Made by a program: the position numbers and the translations under genes | The notes under the pieces: model-generated | Seen by the model: the letters and a program-made list of their open reading frames with translations, nothing else | Databases searched by the model: none | Told to the model about the DNA's origin: nothing | Shown: positions 7,956-16,263 of the stretch, piece by piece | Layout: every line of letters begins with the position of its first letter | Numbering within the stretch: the first letter of the stretch is position 1 | NCBI GenBank assembly: GCA_016223085.1 | Contig: JACRPS010000004.1 | Span: 124,001-188,000, forward strand | DNA from: Chloroflexota bacterium | GTDB lineage: Bacteria > Chloroflexota > Anaerolineae > Aggregatilineales > Phototrophicaceae | Length of the DNA: 64,000 nucleotides | Direction of reading: 5' to 3'

Positions 7956-9419
7956 CTAACCGGCCTTGTCCAGCGCGCGAATCTTCTCGATGACCGCCGT
8001 CGTCGAACGTTCGTTGATGTATGGCAGAATTTCGACCTTGCCGCCGAGGGCTTCGACAAACGGCGCTTCCGGCAAAGTGGCTTTGGTGTAATCGCCGCCT
8101 TTGGCGTAAACGTCCGGTTTGACGAGTCGAATCAGGTCAACCGGCGTGTCTTCCTCAAAGGCAACCACGTGGTCAACACAGTCCAGTGCCGCGAGGACAT
8201 GCATCCGATCTTCCAGCAAATTGATCGGACGATCTGCGCCCTTCAAACGCCGCACCCCTTCGTCACTGTTGACCGCCACCACCAGGATGTCCCCCAGGGC
8301 TTTCGCCTGGGTAAGATAGGTGATGTGACCGCGATGCAGGATGTCAAAACACCCGTTGGTGAAAACGATCTTACGCCCCTGCTCGCGGTAGCCCTGGGCG
8401 CGGGAGGCCAGTTCGGCGCGGTCGGTGATGACTTTCTGCGGCGGTTTGAAGAAATCCATCAACTCTTTCGCCGAACAGGTAGACGTGCCGTCCTTGTGAA
8501 CCACCACCGTCGCGGCAGCGGTCGCCAGTTCTGCCGCTTCCAGCGGTGACAGCCCAGACGACAGGCCCAGCGTCAGCGTGCCGATATAGGTGTCCCCCGC
8601 GCCGGCAGCTTTGGAGTTCGGCACGGGACGGGCATAGGTACGGTAGGGCGATTTTCCGCGCTCGAAGATAACCGCGCCTTCGCTGTCAATCGTGACGGCT
8701 GCCACCATCGCGCCGGTGATGTCCAGAATATCATGCCCATGTGCCAGAATTTGATCAACACGCCGCCCATGATCGGCTTTCGCCAGTCCTAACAGTTGAA
8801 TCGCTTCGGCATAGTTGGGTTTTACTGCCGTTGGGTGCAGGTCGTGGAAGCGCGGCAGATTCTTGGAATCCACCACCAGCAGCTTTGGCTGCCGCTGCTG
8901 AAGCGATTGTAACGCGGCGATGACGCGATCGGTGATGACGCCGTAACCATAATCGGAGAGCAGCACCGCGTCCACCTCCGGGTAAAATGCCGTCAGCTTT
9001 TTAATCAGCTGCCGCTCGAAATAGGGCGAGGGCGTCCCGGTCGAGCCATCGTCATAACGTACAATCAGCTGCCCATCGGACAGCACCCGCCGCTTGGTGA
9101 TGGTCTGCCGCGTCGGGTCGCAGACCACGCCCGATGTATGCACCCCCGCATGGCTCAACAGCCGGATGACGGTTTGGGAGTCGCGGTCCTGGCCGGTGAT
9201 GCTCAGATAACGCACCTGCGCCCCCAGCGCCGCCAGATTAACGGCTGCATTTGCCGCCGCTCCTGGCACATCCTCGCGCGACTGCACGTTAACCACCGGC
9301 ACCGGTGCTTCCCGGCAGATGCGGTTGGACGTGCCGTACAGGTACACGTCCAGCATCAGTTCGCCAATCACCAGGATTTTCTGCTGCCGGAACTGCGGGA
9401 TGACGTTTTGATAGTCCAT
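7956..9419 (-). CDS. hldE: Bifunctional heptose 7-phosphate kinase / heptose 1-phosphate adenylyltransferase
   Basis: This 487-residue protein makes two steps of ADP-heptose synthesis. It phosphorylates D-glycero-beta-D-manno-heptose 7-phosphate at C1, and later adenylylates heptose 1-phosphate. Residues 1-320 are a PfkB/ribokinase domain with the N-terminal GAAANAAVNLAALG segment and the catalytic AAGAGDTYIG motif. Residues 345-487 are a nucleotidyltransferase domain with TNGCFDILHRGHITYL (HxGH) and the later ERSTTAVIEKI. The length and domain order match HldE/RfaE of Gram-negative bacteria. It is encoded 4 bases after gmhB on the minus strand, so the two are probably co-translated. Confidence 0.95.
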   Translation of the reverse strand: MDYQNVIPQFRQQKILVIGELMLDVYLYGTSNRICREAPVPVVNVQSREDVPGAAANAAVNLAALGAQVRYLSITGQDRDSQTVIRLLSHAGVHTSGVVCDPTRQTITKRRVLSDGQLIVRYDDGSTGTPSPYFERQLIKKLTAFYPEVDAVLLSDYGYGVITDRVIAALQSLQQRQPKLLVVDSKNLPRFHDLHPTAVKPNYAEAIQLLGLAKADHGRRVDQILAHGHDILDITGAMVAAVTIDSEGAVIFERGKSPYRTYARPVPNSKAAGAGDTYIGTLTLGLSSGLSPLEAAELATAAATVVVHKDGTSTCSAKELMDFFKPPQKVITDRAELASRAQGYREQGRKIVFTNGCFDILHRGHITYLTQAKALGDILVVAVNSDEGVRRLKGADRPINLLEDRMHVLAALDCVDHVVAFEEDTPVDLIRLVKPDVYAKGGDYTKATLPEAPFVEALGGKVEILPYINERSTTAVIEKIRALDKAG

Positions 9420-9423
9420 CGTG

Positions 9424-10020
9424 TTACCCTGCCGTTGACGACATAAACGGTCGTGACTGCGCTGCGCGTCTGGCGAGAATCACCCGTGTGGCTTCGTGCC
9501 AGCTACGCACGATAAAATCAGGCCGGTTCTGGTCGGTCAGGTGGATAACCGGGTCGTAAGGCTTTTCAATCAGGACAGTCCGACAGTCGGCGCGTTTGCC
9601 GGCCTCGGTATCTGCCAGGATGTCGCCGATCATCCACGAGCGTGACAGGTCTATGTTCAGGTCGCGGGCGGCAGCCAGCAGCATCCCGGCTTTTGGCTTA
9701 CGGCACTCGCAGGCGATGGCATATCGCTCTACCGTTCCATGCGGCCAATGCGGGCAGTAGTAAAAGCCGTCAAGCTGGACACCGTATTCCGCCAGCAGTT
9801 TGTTTAACCGCTGCCGGACGGGCTGGAGCGCCGCCTCGTCAAACATACCCTTCGCCACACCGGACTGGTTCGAGACCACGACCAGCAGATAACCCGCGTC
9901 CTTAAACCGGCGCAGGGCTTCGCCTGCCCCCAGCGACAGGGTGATGAGTTCCGGGTCTACGTTGTACGGCACGTCTACGATCAGCGTGCCATCCTTGTCA
10001 ATGAAGATTGCTCGGTTCAT
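9424..10020 (-). CDS. gmhB: D-glycero-D-manno-heptose 1,7-bisphosphate 7-phosphatase
   Basis: This 198-residue HAD-IIIA phosphatase removes the C7 phosphate between the two HldE steps. Motif I is FIDKDGTL, motif II is VVSNQSG, and motif III/IV is MIGDILADTEAGKRA. A zinc-loop Cys/His pattern (CPHWPHG ... CECRKP) is typical of GmhB. The start is the ATG at 10018-10020, with GGAGGGAGGG just upstream. A longer frame to 10098 has only low-complexity residues and is rejected. It is followed by hldE after 3 bases. Confidence 0.93.
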   Translation of the reverse strand: MNRAIFIDKDGTLIVDVPYNVDPELITLSLGAGEALRRFKDAGYLLVVVSNQSGVAKGMFDEAALQPVRQRLNKLLAEYGVQLDGFYYCPHWPHGTVERYAIACECRKPKAGMLLAAARDLNIDLSRSWMIGDILADTEAGKRADCRTVLIEKPYDPVIHLTDQNRPDFIVRSWHEATRVILARRAAQSRPFMSSTAG

Positions 10021-10035
10021 ACGACCCTCCCTCCG

Positions 10036-10101
10036 GCGGGTAGTGGCTGGCGGGTGGCTTGTGGCAGGTTCCGCTGCTTGCCAACCGCCAACCGCCAACA
10101 G
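10036..10101. repeat. Imperfect inverted repeat with tandem heptamers
   Basis: The 85-base gap between the SDR gene and gmhB contains a G-rich arm (GGCGGGTAGTGGCTGGCGGG) and a C-rich arm made of CCAACCG repeated twice plus a partial third unit (10081-10101). The arms are only partly complementary. It may be a structured leader or a degenerate repeat. Confidence 0.35.
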
Positions 10102-10105
10102 CGCA

Positions 10106-10828
10106 CTAAGGCCACGACGTTTCGTTCAGCGGGACCACCATCACTTCCGGGATAATCGTTTCCGTCGGCTGCTGCAACAGGAACACAATCGTATCAGCGA
10201 CGTGTTTTGGGTCCTGCAGGTTGGACAGCGGTGTATCCGGGAAGCGGTCGAGAATGAAGGGCGTCCGCATCCCGCCGGCGATGATGGTGCTAACTTTCAC
10301 GCCGTGCTGGCGCGCTTCCGTAAACAGCGCGTGTGACAGGCCAACCAGCCCCCACTTCGAGGCGTGGTAGGCGGCGGCATTGGGCCACATCCGCCTGGCA
10401 GCAGTGGATGCGATGTTGACGATGTGCCCTTCGTTCTGCCGGTACATGATCGGGATAATGTGTCTGGCGGTCAGGAACGGGCCACGCAGGTTAACATCCA
10501 GCACCCGGTCAAACTGCTCAACGGTCAGTTCATCAAACGGCAGCGTGTAATCAATCCCAGCGTTGTTGACGAGGATGTCAATATGCCCATACTGCTGCAT
10601 CACCTGCTCGACCGCCTGTTTCACACTGTCCTCGCGGCTTACGTCCATCATGACTGTGCTGCCGGCGCAGCCTTCCTGCTTGATGTTGTCGGCTACCTTC
10701 TGCGCTTTCTCTGCCTGAATATCCGCGACAACCACCGTCACACCAGCGCGGGAGAGCGCCCGGCAGATCGCCTCGCCAAGCCCCTGACCACCGCCGGTCA
10801 CAATCGCTACCTTGTTTGTCAGTTCCAT
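10106..10828 (-). CDS. Classical short-chain dehydrogenase/reductase
   Basis: This 240-residue Rossmann-fold oxidoreductase uses NAD(P)H. The cofactor motif TGGGQGLG follows the first strand, NNAG sits after strand 4, and the catalytic Ser and YHASK lie in the usual order. The ATG at 10826-10828 is used; it has AAAGG upstream and lies 4 bases after the GT4-GmhA stop, so it is translationally linked to the heptose genes. It is shorter than the ADP-heptose epimerase HldD and lacks that family's extended C-terminal domain. Its substrate is unknown, and a sugar nucleotide or polyol is a guess from context. Confidence 0.85.
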   Translation of the reverse strand: MELTNKVAIVTGGGQGLGEAICRALSRAGVTVVVADIQAEKAQKVADNIKQEGCAGSTVMMDVSREDSVKQAVEQVMQQYGHIDILVNNAGIDYTLPFDELTVEQFDRVLDVNLRGPFLTARHIIPIMYRQNEGHIVNIASTAARRMWPNAAAYHASKWGLVGLSHALFTEARQHGVKVSTIIAGGMRTPFILDRFPDTPLSNLQDPKHVADTIVFLLQQPTETIIPEVMVVPLNETSWP

Positions 10829-10832
10829 GTCA

Positions 10833-12764
10833 TCATGCCTTTCTGTGAGAAGATACAAATCCGCCTACCCGCGAAAAGCCTGCCGCTTTTGGCAGCATCT
10901 CCGCCAGATTTCGTTCGGCGGGTTTACCCGCGAACAACTGTTTTTCGACCAGTTCGCACAGGAGATGCAGAATATGAATGTGCATTTCCTGGATCCGCTG
11001 TGTGTTATACGACGGGACGAGGATGGGAATGTCGGCTTTTTCCACCGCGTCGCCACCGCTCTTGCCCAGCAGGGCAATCGAGGTTAATCCTTTTTCACGT
11101 GCGTGTTTTAAGGCTTCGATGATGCTGGGCGAATTGCCGCTGGTGCTAATAGCCACCAGCACGTCGCCGGTCCTGCCGTAGGCCTCGACCTGCCGCGAAA
11201 ATACGTGGTCGTAGCCTACGTCGTTAGCCCAGGCAGTGATGATGCCGCCATCCGCCGTTAAGGCCATGACGGGCAGGCCAGGGCGATCTTCATTCATGAA
11301 GCGGCCAACCAGCTCGCCCGCGAAGTGCTGCGCCTGCGTGGCACTGCCGCCGTTGCCACAGGCCAGCACCTTGCCACCGCTGGACAGGGACTGGACGATG
11401 GCGGCGGTAGCATCCATGATCGGCAGGCGCAGCAGGCGGCTGGATTTGCGTATCGTTTCGATGGCTGACGTAAACGACTGGTCAATGATGGTCAGCTTGC
11501 TCTCGTGGAAGGTGTCCTGCGTTTCGTAGGTGAAGGCCACCTTTTCATACAAATCGGACACCATGTGGGCAACCTTCGACCAGGTGAACAGCGAATTCAC
11601 CCGGTGCAGGGCATTCTGCCGAAAATAGCTTTGCAACTTCTGGTTCGAGAACAGTTCGTGCAGGCGGTCGGCCAGTTCGACCGGGTTCTTCGGCGTCACC
11701 AGATAGCCGGTCTTGCCATCGGCCACGCTGAACTTGATGCCGCCCACGTTGGAGCCGATCACCGGCGTGCCACAGGCCATCGCCTCCAGCGGCGTCATGC
11801 CAAACGGCTCGTACCAGGGGGTGGAGACAAACACATCCGCTGCCGAGTAGTAATACTTTAGCGCTTCGCGCCCCTTGCGCCCGACAAACGTCACCTTCCG
11901 TTTGATGCCCAGCCGGGACGCCAGTTCCGACAGGCGGGCAATCTCTGGTGTGCGCTCCGGGTCTGGGTCATCGGACTCGCCGCCAACAACCAGCAGCCGC
12001 GCCGGGGTTTTGTGCTGTTTGTTCAGCCGCGCGACCGCCTCAATCACGTTATCCACGCCCTTGCGCGGCACCATCCGCCCCAGTTGCAGGATGATCCGTT
12101 CCTGCGGATTTAAATTCAGCACCATCCGCGCCAGCAGGCGGTCAATCGGGTAGAAGTCGTTGGTGTTCACGCCGCAGGGGACGATTGAGATGTTGGCCGG
12201 GTTGGCATCGTACAGTTCGACTAAATCATCCCGGTCCTGCGTACACTCGGCGATGATATGGTCGGCCTCGTCAATCACCCGTTCTTCGATACTGATACGC
12301 TCCGCCGGGAACTGATCGGCGTCGCCCTGGTGCTGCCGGCGCACCTTGCCCAGCGCGTGGAACGTCACCACGAAGGGCGTACCCAGCAGCTTTTTGATGT
12401 CCGCCGCCACCAGCGCCGACATAAAGAAGTTGGCGTGAAACAGCTTGTATGGGTTGCCCTGCTCTCTGGAGAAGGCCAGCACGCCACGTGTGAACTCCCC
12501 CATAAACGGCAGCAGTTCTTCCTTGCGGACAAACGTGATCGGCCCGGCCTTCACATGCACAACACGAACGTTGGTCGTCCACTGCACCACCTGCGGCAGG
12601 CGGGCGTCATCCCAGCGGGTGAACACGTCCACTTCATAGCCCAGCAGCCCCAGGTGGCGCGCCAGTTCGCCGACGTAAACATTCTGGCCGCCGCTGTCCA
12701 CCCCGCCCAAGGCCGCCAGCGGCGAGGCATGTTCGCTGATGAGTCCGATTTTGCGTTTGTTCAT
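10833..12764 (-). CDS. GT4 glycosyltransferase-GmhA (phosphoheptose isomerase) fusion
   Basis: This 643-residue protein joins two enzymes. Residues 1-420 are a GT-B family 4 glycosyltransferase, with LGGVDSGGQNVYVGELA at the N-terminus and STPWYEPFGMTPLEAMACGT as the donor-site motif. Residues 430-625 are a SIS-fold phosphoheptose isomerase (ACGNGGSATQAQHFAGELVG, ISTSGNSPSI, and a C-terminal IHILHLLCE), which converts sedoheptulose 7-phosphate to heptose 7-phosphate. The start is the ATG at 12762-12764, which overlaps the upstream stop as TGATG. Extra residues to 12857 are read-through of the upstream gene's frame region and lack homology. The fusion places the first pathway step and a transferase in one chain. 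Confidence 0.92.
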   Translation of the reverse strand: MNKRKIGLISEHASPLAALGGVDSGGQNVYVGELARHLGLLGYEVDVFTRWDDARLPQVVQWTTNVRVVHVKAGPITFVRKEELLPFMGEFTRGVLAFSREQGNPYKLFHANFFMSALVAADIKKLLGTPFVVTFHALGKVRRQHQGDADQFPAERISIEERVIDEADHIIAECTQDRDDLVELYDANPANISIVPCGVNTNDFYPIDRLLARMVLNLNPQERIILQLGRMVPRKGVDNVIEAVARLNKQHKTPARLLVVGGESDDPDPERTPEIARLSELASRLGIKRKVTFVGRKGREALKYYYSAADVFVSTPWYEPFGMTPLEAMACGTPVIGSNVGGIKFSVADGKTGYLVTPKNPVELADRLHELFSNQKLQSYFRQNALHRVNSLFTWSKVAHMVSDLYEKVAFTYETQDTFHESKLTIIDQSFTSAIETIRKSSRLLRLPIMDATAAIVQSLSSGGKVLACGNGGSATQAQHFAGELVGRFMNEDRPGLPVMALTADGGIITAWANDVGYDHVFSRQVEAYGRTGDVLVAISTSGNSPSIIEALKHAREKGLTSIALLGKSGGDAVEKADIPILVPSYNTQRIQEMHIHILHLLCELVEKQLFAGKPAERNLAEMLPKAAGFSRVGGFVSSHRKA

Positions 12765-13807
12765 CACAGGCCGCTTTCCACTGAAACCGTCGAAATTCCG
12801 TTGACCGCTGGTTCGACCGGCTGACCGGCACAAACGGAAGCCAGCAGCCGTTCCCACTCGCGCGCGAACCGGGTGATGCTGAAGCGCTCCAGCGCGTACT
12901 GCCGCCCGTTTTCGCCCACCCGGCGCGCCAGTTCCGGCGAAGCCAGCAGCCGCCGCATGTCGTCAATCAATGCGTCGGGGTCAAGTGAGAGAAAGCCATT
13001 GATGCCCGGTTTGATGACCGACACCAGTTCGGTTGTTGCAAAACCGACAATCGGCAGGCCGACCATCATCGCTTCGATGATGGACAGTCCCAGACTGGTG
13101 TAGCGGATGGGGTTGAAGAAAAAGCGGTACTGCGCAATGAACGCTGGCACTTCGTTATGTGGCACTTCGCCCAGCCCGCCGATTTCCTTCGATCCCATGC
13201 CGATCAGATCAATCGGCACGTGCTGCCGGACGTACTCAAACAGATCGTAGCCCAGCCGCCGTCCGCGCGGGCGAATGTTATTGATGACCACAATGCCGCG
13301 CGGCAGCGTGCCGTCGTAGCGCGCCACTGGCTCGACGACGCCATGATCTATTACTGCCGTTGGCACACCGTTGGAATCCCACATCAACCGGTTGAAACTG
13401 GTCACATGTACCAGGGTCACATCCGGGTCTTTGACCCAATGTCTGGTATCGGTGGGGTGTTCGCGCGGCGGGTCGTGTTCCAGGTACAGTTTCGGCAGGC
13501 GGCGCTGCGCCTCGGAGAAAATCTCGTACTGGTCAGCTTCGTAATGCCGCCGCGACTGGAACAGGATGACATCGAACTCGGTGTCCTTCACCCGGTCAAC
13601 CGGCACTTCGATGATATTGTCGCCAAATGGGAACGGGCCAACCTTGCCACCGTAACCGTCGCTGCGGTCGGCAGTCACCGGCAGATAAAAGTCGCAGTCC
13701 GCCTGTGACAGGTAATACAGGTACGAACCGTGTACGTGCCAGGTAAAAACGCGCAGCCGTCCGCTGCGGCGGTTGTCCAGCCCTCGCCAGGTATGAATGC
13801 TGTTCAT
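12764..13807 (-). CDS. Glycosyltransferase family 4
   Basis: This 347-residue GT-B glycosyltransferase heads the minus-strand heptose operon. The C-terminal half carries the GT4 donor region (FFFNPIRYTSLGLSIIEAMM, then VGLPIVGFATTE), followed by an NGRQYALERFS helix. The N-terminal half (VFTWHVHGSYLYYLSQ) resembles GT4 proteins that act on cell-surface glycans. An AAGGAAG site lies 7 bases before the ATG. Its stop overlaps the next start by one base. The donor and acceptor are not predictable, although its partners suggest a heptose-containing glycan. Confidence 0.85.
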   Translation of the reverse strand: MNSIHTWRGLDNRRSGRLRVFTWHVHGSYLYYLSQADCDFYLPVTADRSDGYGGKVGPFPFGDNIIEVPVDRVKDTEFDVILFQSRRHYEADQYEIFSEAQRRLPKLYLEHDPPREHPTDTRHWVKDPDVTLVHVTSFNRLMWDSNGVPTAVIDHGVVEPVARYDGTLPRGIVVINNIRPRGRRLGYDLFEYVRQHVPIDLIGMGSKEIGGLGEVPHNEVPAFIAQYRFFFNPIRYTSLGLSIIEAMMVGLPIVGFATTELVSVIKPGINGFLSLDPDALIDDMRRLLASPELARRVGENGRQYALERFSITRFAREWERLLASVCAGQPVEPAVNGISTVSVESGL

Positions 13808-13928
13808 GGTGTTCTTCCTTTCGTCAGACCAACGCCGCAGCCAGCGGCAATGGCACTACCAGCGTCACCCGGCCCAACGGCAGGGTACGATCAAACATGG
13901 CTGCAAGTGGAAGATCAGGAAGCCAGGG

Positions 13929-13957
13929 GGTTCTAGAACCGGCGATCTTAGGATCGC
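13929..13957. promoter_or_regulatory. Two palindromes at the heptose promoter (candidate operators)
   Basis: A perfect 12-base palindrome GGTTCTAGAACC occupies 13929-13940, at the predicted transcription start. A second one, with 6-base arms at 13942-13947 and 13952-13957, covers the -10 box. Their position fits binding by a dimeric repressor. No regulator gene is adjacent. Confidence 0.45.
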
Positions 13958-13973
13958 ATTTGAGAAGTAACAA
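13945..13973 (-). promoter_or_regulatory. Sigma-70-like promoter of the heptose operon
   Basis: Read on the minus strand, TTGTTA (13973-13968) and TAAGAT (13950-13945) are 17 bases apart. The predicted start near 13938 would give a leader of about 130 bases before the GT4 gene at 13807. The -10 box lies inside a GCGATC-ttag-GATCGC palindrome. Confidence 0.5.
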
Positions 13974-14299
13974 TTTTTAATGTCTGGCTGTTATGGTACG
14001 GCAGAACGGCCTTTTTGAGAATAGGTTGTGAGTGGTATTTCCTCGGTCGGCCTGCTGGCTAGATATGGTCTGCAAACGGCTACTGGAACACGGGGAAAAC
14101 TGGCCGTCACCAACTGGCCCATTTGCCAGGATATGGGGGCATAACTGACCAAGGTTGTCTTATTGTGAGAGAGAATTATCAGAATTGCGTTTGAATTACA
14201 CCTGTTTCTCTTACTGGTTTCCTACACTTGGCTGATTCCCTTCTTACACGCCCGCTCTACCATGAGCGCATCTGACCTGTACAGAGAAGGCTAAGTGCT

Positions 14300-15463
14300 G
14301 TGTACACGATGGAAACAAAAAAGAATGGTTTCTCAACCTTTGATAAATTTCCTGAAGTACAAAAAATAGCGATTCTGCGGGCAACCAACCTGGGCGATTT
14401 TATTGCAGCCATCCCGGCACTGGAAGCGATCCGCGACACCTATCCAGATGCGGAAATTGTCTACCTGGGCAAGCCATTCCACAAGGCGTTGATCGAAAGC
14501 CGCCCCGGCCCGGTTGACCGCGCCATCGTCATCCCGGTCACGCGTGGGATTCGTTACGAGCCGCACCTGCCCCACCTGGTGGAAAGTCAGGAGGAAGTAG
14601 ACGCCTTCCTCGAAGCCATACGCCGCGAACGCTTTGACCTTGCTATCCAGATGCACGGTGGCGGGCAAAATACCAACCCGTTTGTTAAGCGCATGGGCGC
14701 GCGTTACACAGTGGGGATGCGGACGCCGGGAGCGCTGGAACTCGACCGCTGGATGCCCTACGTTTACTATCAGAATGAATTCCTGCGTCTGCTGGAACTG
14801 GTACGGCTGGTCGGGGCGCAGCCATCTCACTATGAGCCGCGACTGCCTATCACCGAAGCGGACCGGGCCGAAGTGCACCAGCGACTGCCGGAGTTACAGC
14901 CGTCGTATGCCGTACTGCACCCCGGCGCCTCTGACCAGCGCCGCCGCTGGCCGCCGGAACGGTTCGCGCAGGTGGCGGATACGCTGGCGCGGCAGGGGCT
15001 ACAGATCGTTATTACCGGCACGCAGCATGAACGCGACGTGATAGCGGCAGTCGTCCGGGCGATGCAGTGCCCTGCCATTAATGCCTGCGACCGGCTTTCG
15101 ATTGGTGGTCTGGCCGCCCTGCTGGAAGCCGCCACCATCATGATCTCCAACGATACCGGACCGATGCACGTTGCTAACGCCGTTGGCGCGCCGAATGTAG
15201 GTATCTTCTGGTTTGGCAACGCCTTTAACTGGGCACATCCAGGCCGCAGCAAACACCGTCCGTTGCTGTCCTGGACCAAACACTGTCCGCTGTGCGGGCA
15301 GGATATGAGCATCATGGACCCACCCCACGACCGCTGCCAGCACGACACCTGTTTTGTTGGTGATGTAACGGTAGAAGAAGTACTGGCAGCAGCGTTTGAT
15401 CTGCTGGCGTATGCCGGCTACCAGCCAGCCTCGCAGTCGAGCGCCAATGGAGTCATGGCATGA
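14300..15463 (+). CDS. Glycosyltransferase family 9 (heptosyltransferase-like)
   Basis: This 387-residue GT9 transferase has the N-terminal hallmark IAILRATNLGDFIAAIPAL, a WPPERFAQVADTL segment and the donor motif MISNDTGPMHVANAVGAPNV. The C-terminal Cys cluster (CPLCG ... CQHDTCF) is frequent in chloroflexote and cyanobacterial members. The GTG at 14300 is chosen because GAAGG lies 9 bases upstream; an ATG at 14309 is the alternative. It is divergent from the heptose operon and shares its probable ADP-heptose donor (inference). The last bases overlap the next start as ATGA. Confidence 0.87.
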   Translation: MYTMETKKNGFSTFDKFPEVQKIAILRATNLGDFIAAIPALEAIRDTYPDAEIVYLGKPFHKALIESRPGPVDRAIVIPVTRGIRYEPHLPHLVESQEEVDAFLEAIRRERFDLAIQMHGGGQNTNPFVKRMGARYTVGMRTPGALELDRWMPYVYYQNEFLRLLELVRLVGAQPSHYEPRLPITEADRAEVHQRLPELQPSYAVLHPGASDQRRRWPPERFAQVADTLARQGLQIVITGTQHERDVIAAVVRAMQCPAINACDRLSIGGLAALLEAATIMISNDTGPMHVANAVGAPNVGIFWFGNAFNWAHPGRSKHRPLLSWTKHCPLCGQDMSIMDPPHDRCQHDTCFVGDVTVEEVLAAAFDLLAYAGYQPASQSSANGVMA

Positions 15464-16263
15464 CTGCAACGATTGATGTGCTCATTCCGACCTATAACCG
15501 TCCGGCAGCACTGGCAGTGACGCTGGCAACCCTGATCGGCCAGTCCTTCCACGATTTCCGTGTGGTTGTCGCCGACCAGACCGAAGACTATGACGTGGAA
15601 AACTGCGGTGAAGTGCTGGCGGTCACAAGAGTGCTGCGATTTCATGGCCACCGCGTGGACCTTCACAAAAACCGGCCCCGGCGTGGCATGGCGCATCAAC
15701 GCCAGTTCCTGCTTGACCAGGCCACCGCGCCCTACGCGCTGTTTATAGATGACGACCTGATTCTGGAGCCGGACGCACTGGAACGGCTGCACACCGCCAT
15801 CATGGAAGAAGGCTGCGGTTTTGTCGGCTGCGCGGTGCCGGGCTTAAGCTACATCAATGATGTGCGCCCGCACCAGCAGGCGATTGAGTTCTGGGACGGG
15901 CCAGTGCAACCCGAAGTGCTGCGCCCGAACACGCCGGAGTGGGAGCGCCACAAGCTGCATAACGCGGCCAACATCCTGCACGTCGCGGCCCAACTGGGTT
16001 TAACGCCGCCAACCCAGCGGAAGTACAAGCTGGCCTGGGTAGGCGCCTGCGTGCTGTACGATACCGGCAAGCTGCGTGAGTGCGGCGGCTTTAGCTTCTG
16101 GGAGCAACTGCCAGTCGAGCACTGCGGGGAAGACGTGCTGGCCCAGGTGCGGGTGATGGAACGTTACGGCGGCTGCGGCATTATCCCCACGCGGGTGTAT
16201 CACCAGGAACACCAGACGACCATCCCCAATCGTGAAGTGGACGCTCCCAAAGTGTTACTGTAA
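15460..16263 (+). CDS. Glycosyltransferase family 2
   Basis: This 267-residue GT-A fold transferase starts with the GT2 signature IDVLIPTYNRPAALAVTL. It contains the metal-binding IDDDL (DxD) near residue 96 and a late HCGEDV motif, which is common at the catalytic base position. No membrane helices are seen, so it is cytosolic or peripheral. It is coupled to the GT9 upstream by an ATGA overlap and is followed without a gap by a response regulator. The glycan product is not known. Confidence 0.88.
   Translation: MTATIDVLIPTYNRPAALAVTLATLIGQSFHDFRVVVADQTEDYDVENCGEVLAVTRVLRFHGHRVDLHKNRPRRGMAHQRQFLLDQATAPYALFIDDDLILEPDALERLHTAIMEEGCGFVGCAVPGLSYINDVRPHQQAIEFWDGPVQPEVLRPNTPEWERHKLHNAANILHVAAQLGLTPPTQRKYKLAWVGACVLYDTGKLRECGGFSFWEQLPVEHCGEDVLAQVRVMERYGGCGIIPTRVYHQEHQTTIPNREVDAPKVLL

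Larger units (their letters stand above)
13808..14299. other. Divergent intergenic region with promoter and palindromes
   Basis: This 492-base region has no coding signal. It separates the minus-strand heptose operon from the plus-strand GT9/GT2 operon. It holds a good minus-strand promoter at 13945-13973 and two palindromes beside it. A weaker plus-strand candidate, TTGTCT (14155-14160) with TATCAG (14177-14182) at 16 bases, may serve the 14300 gene. Confidence 0.6.

Noticed and set aside
10106-10828. SDR as the ADP-heptose epimerase HldD
   Set aside because: It is 240 residues with a classical TGGGQGLG motif and YHASK, whereas HldD is an extended SDR of about 310 residues.
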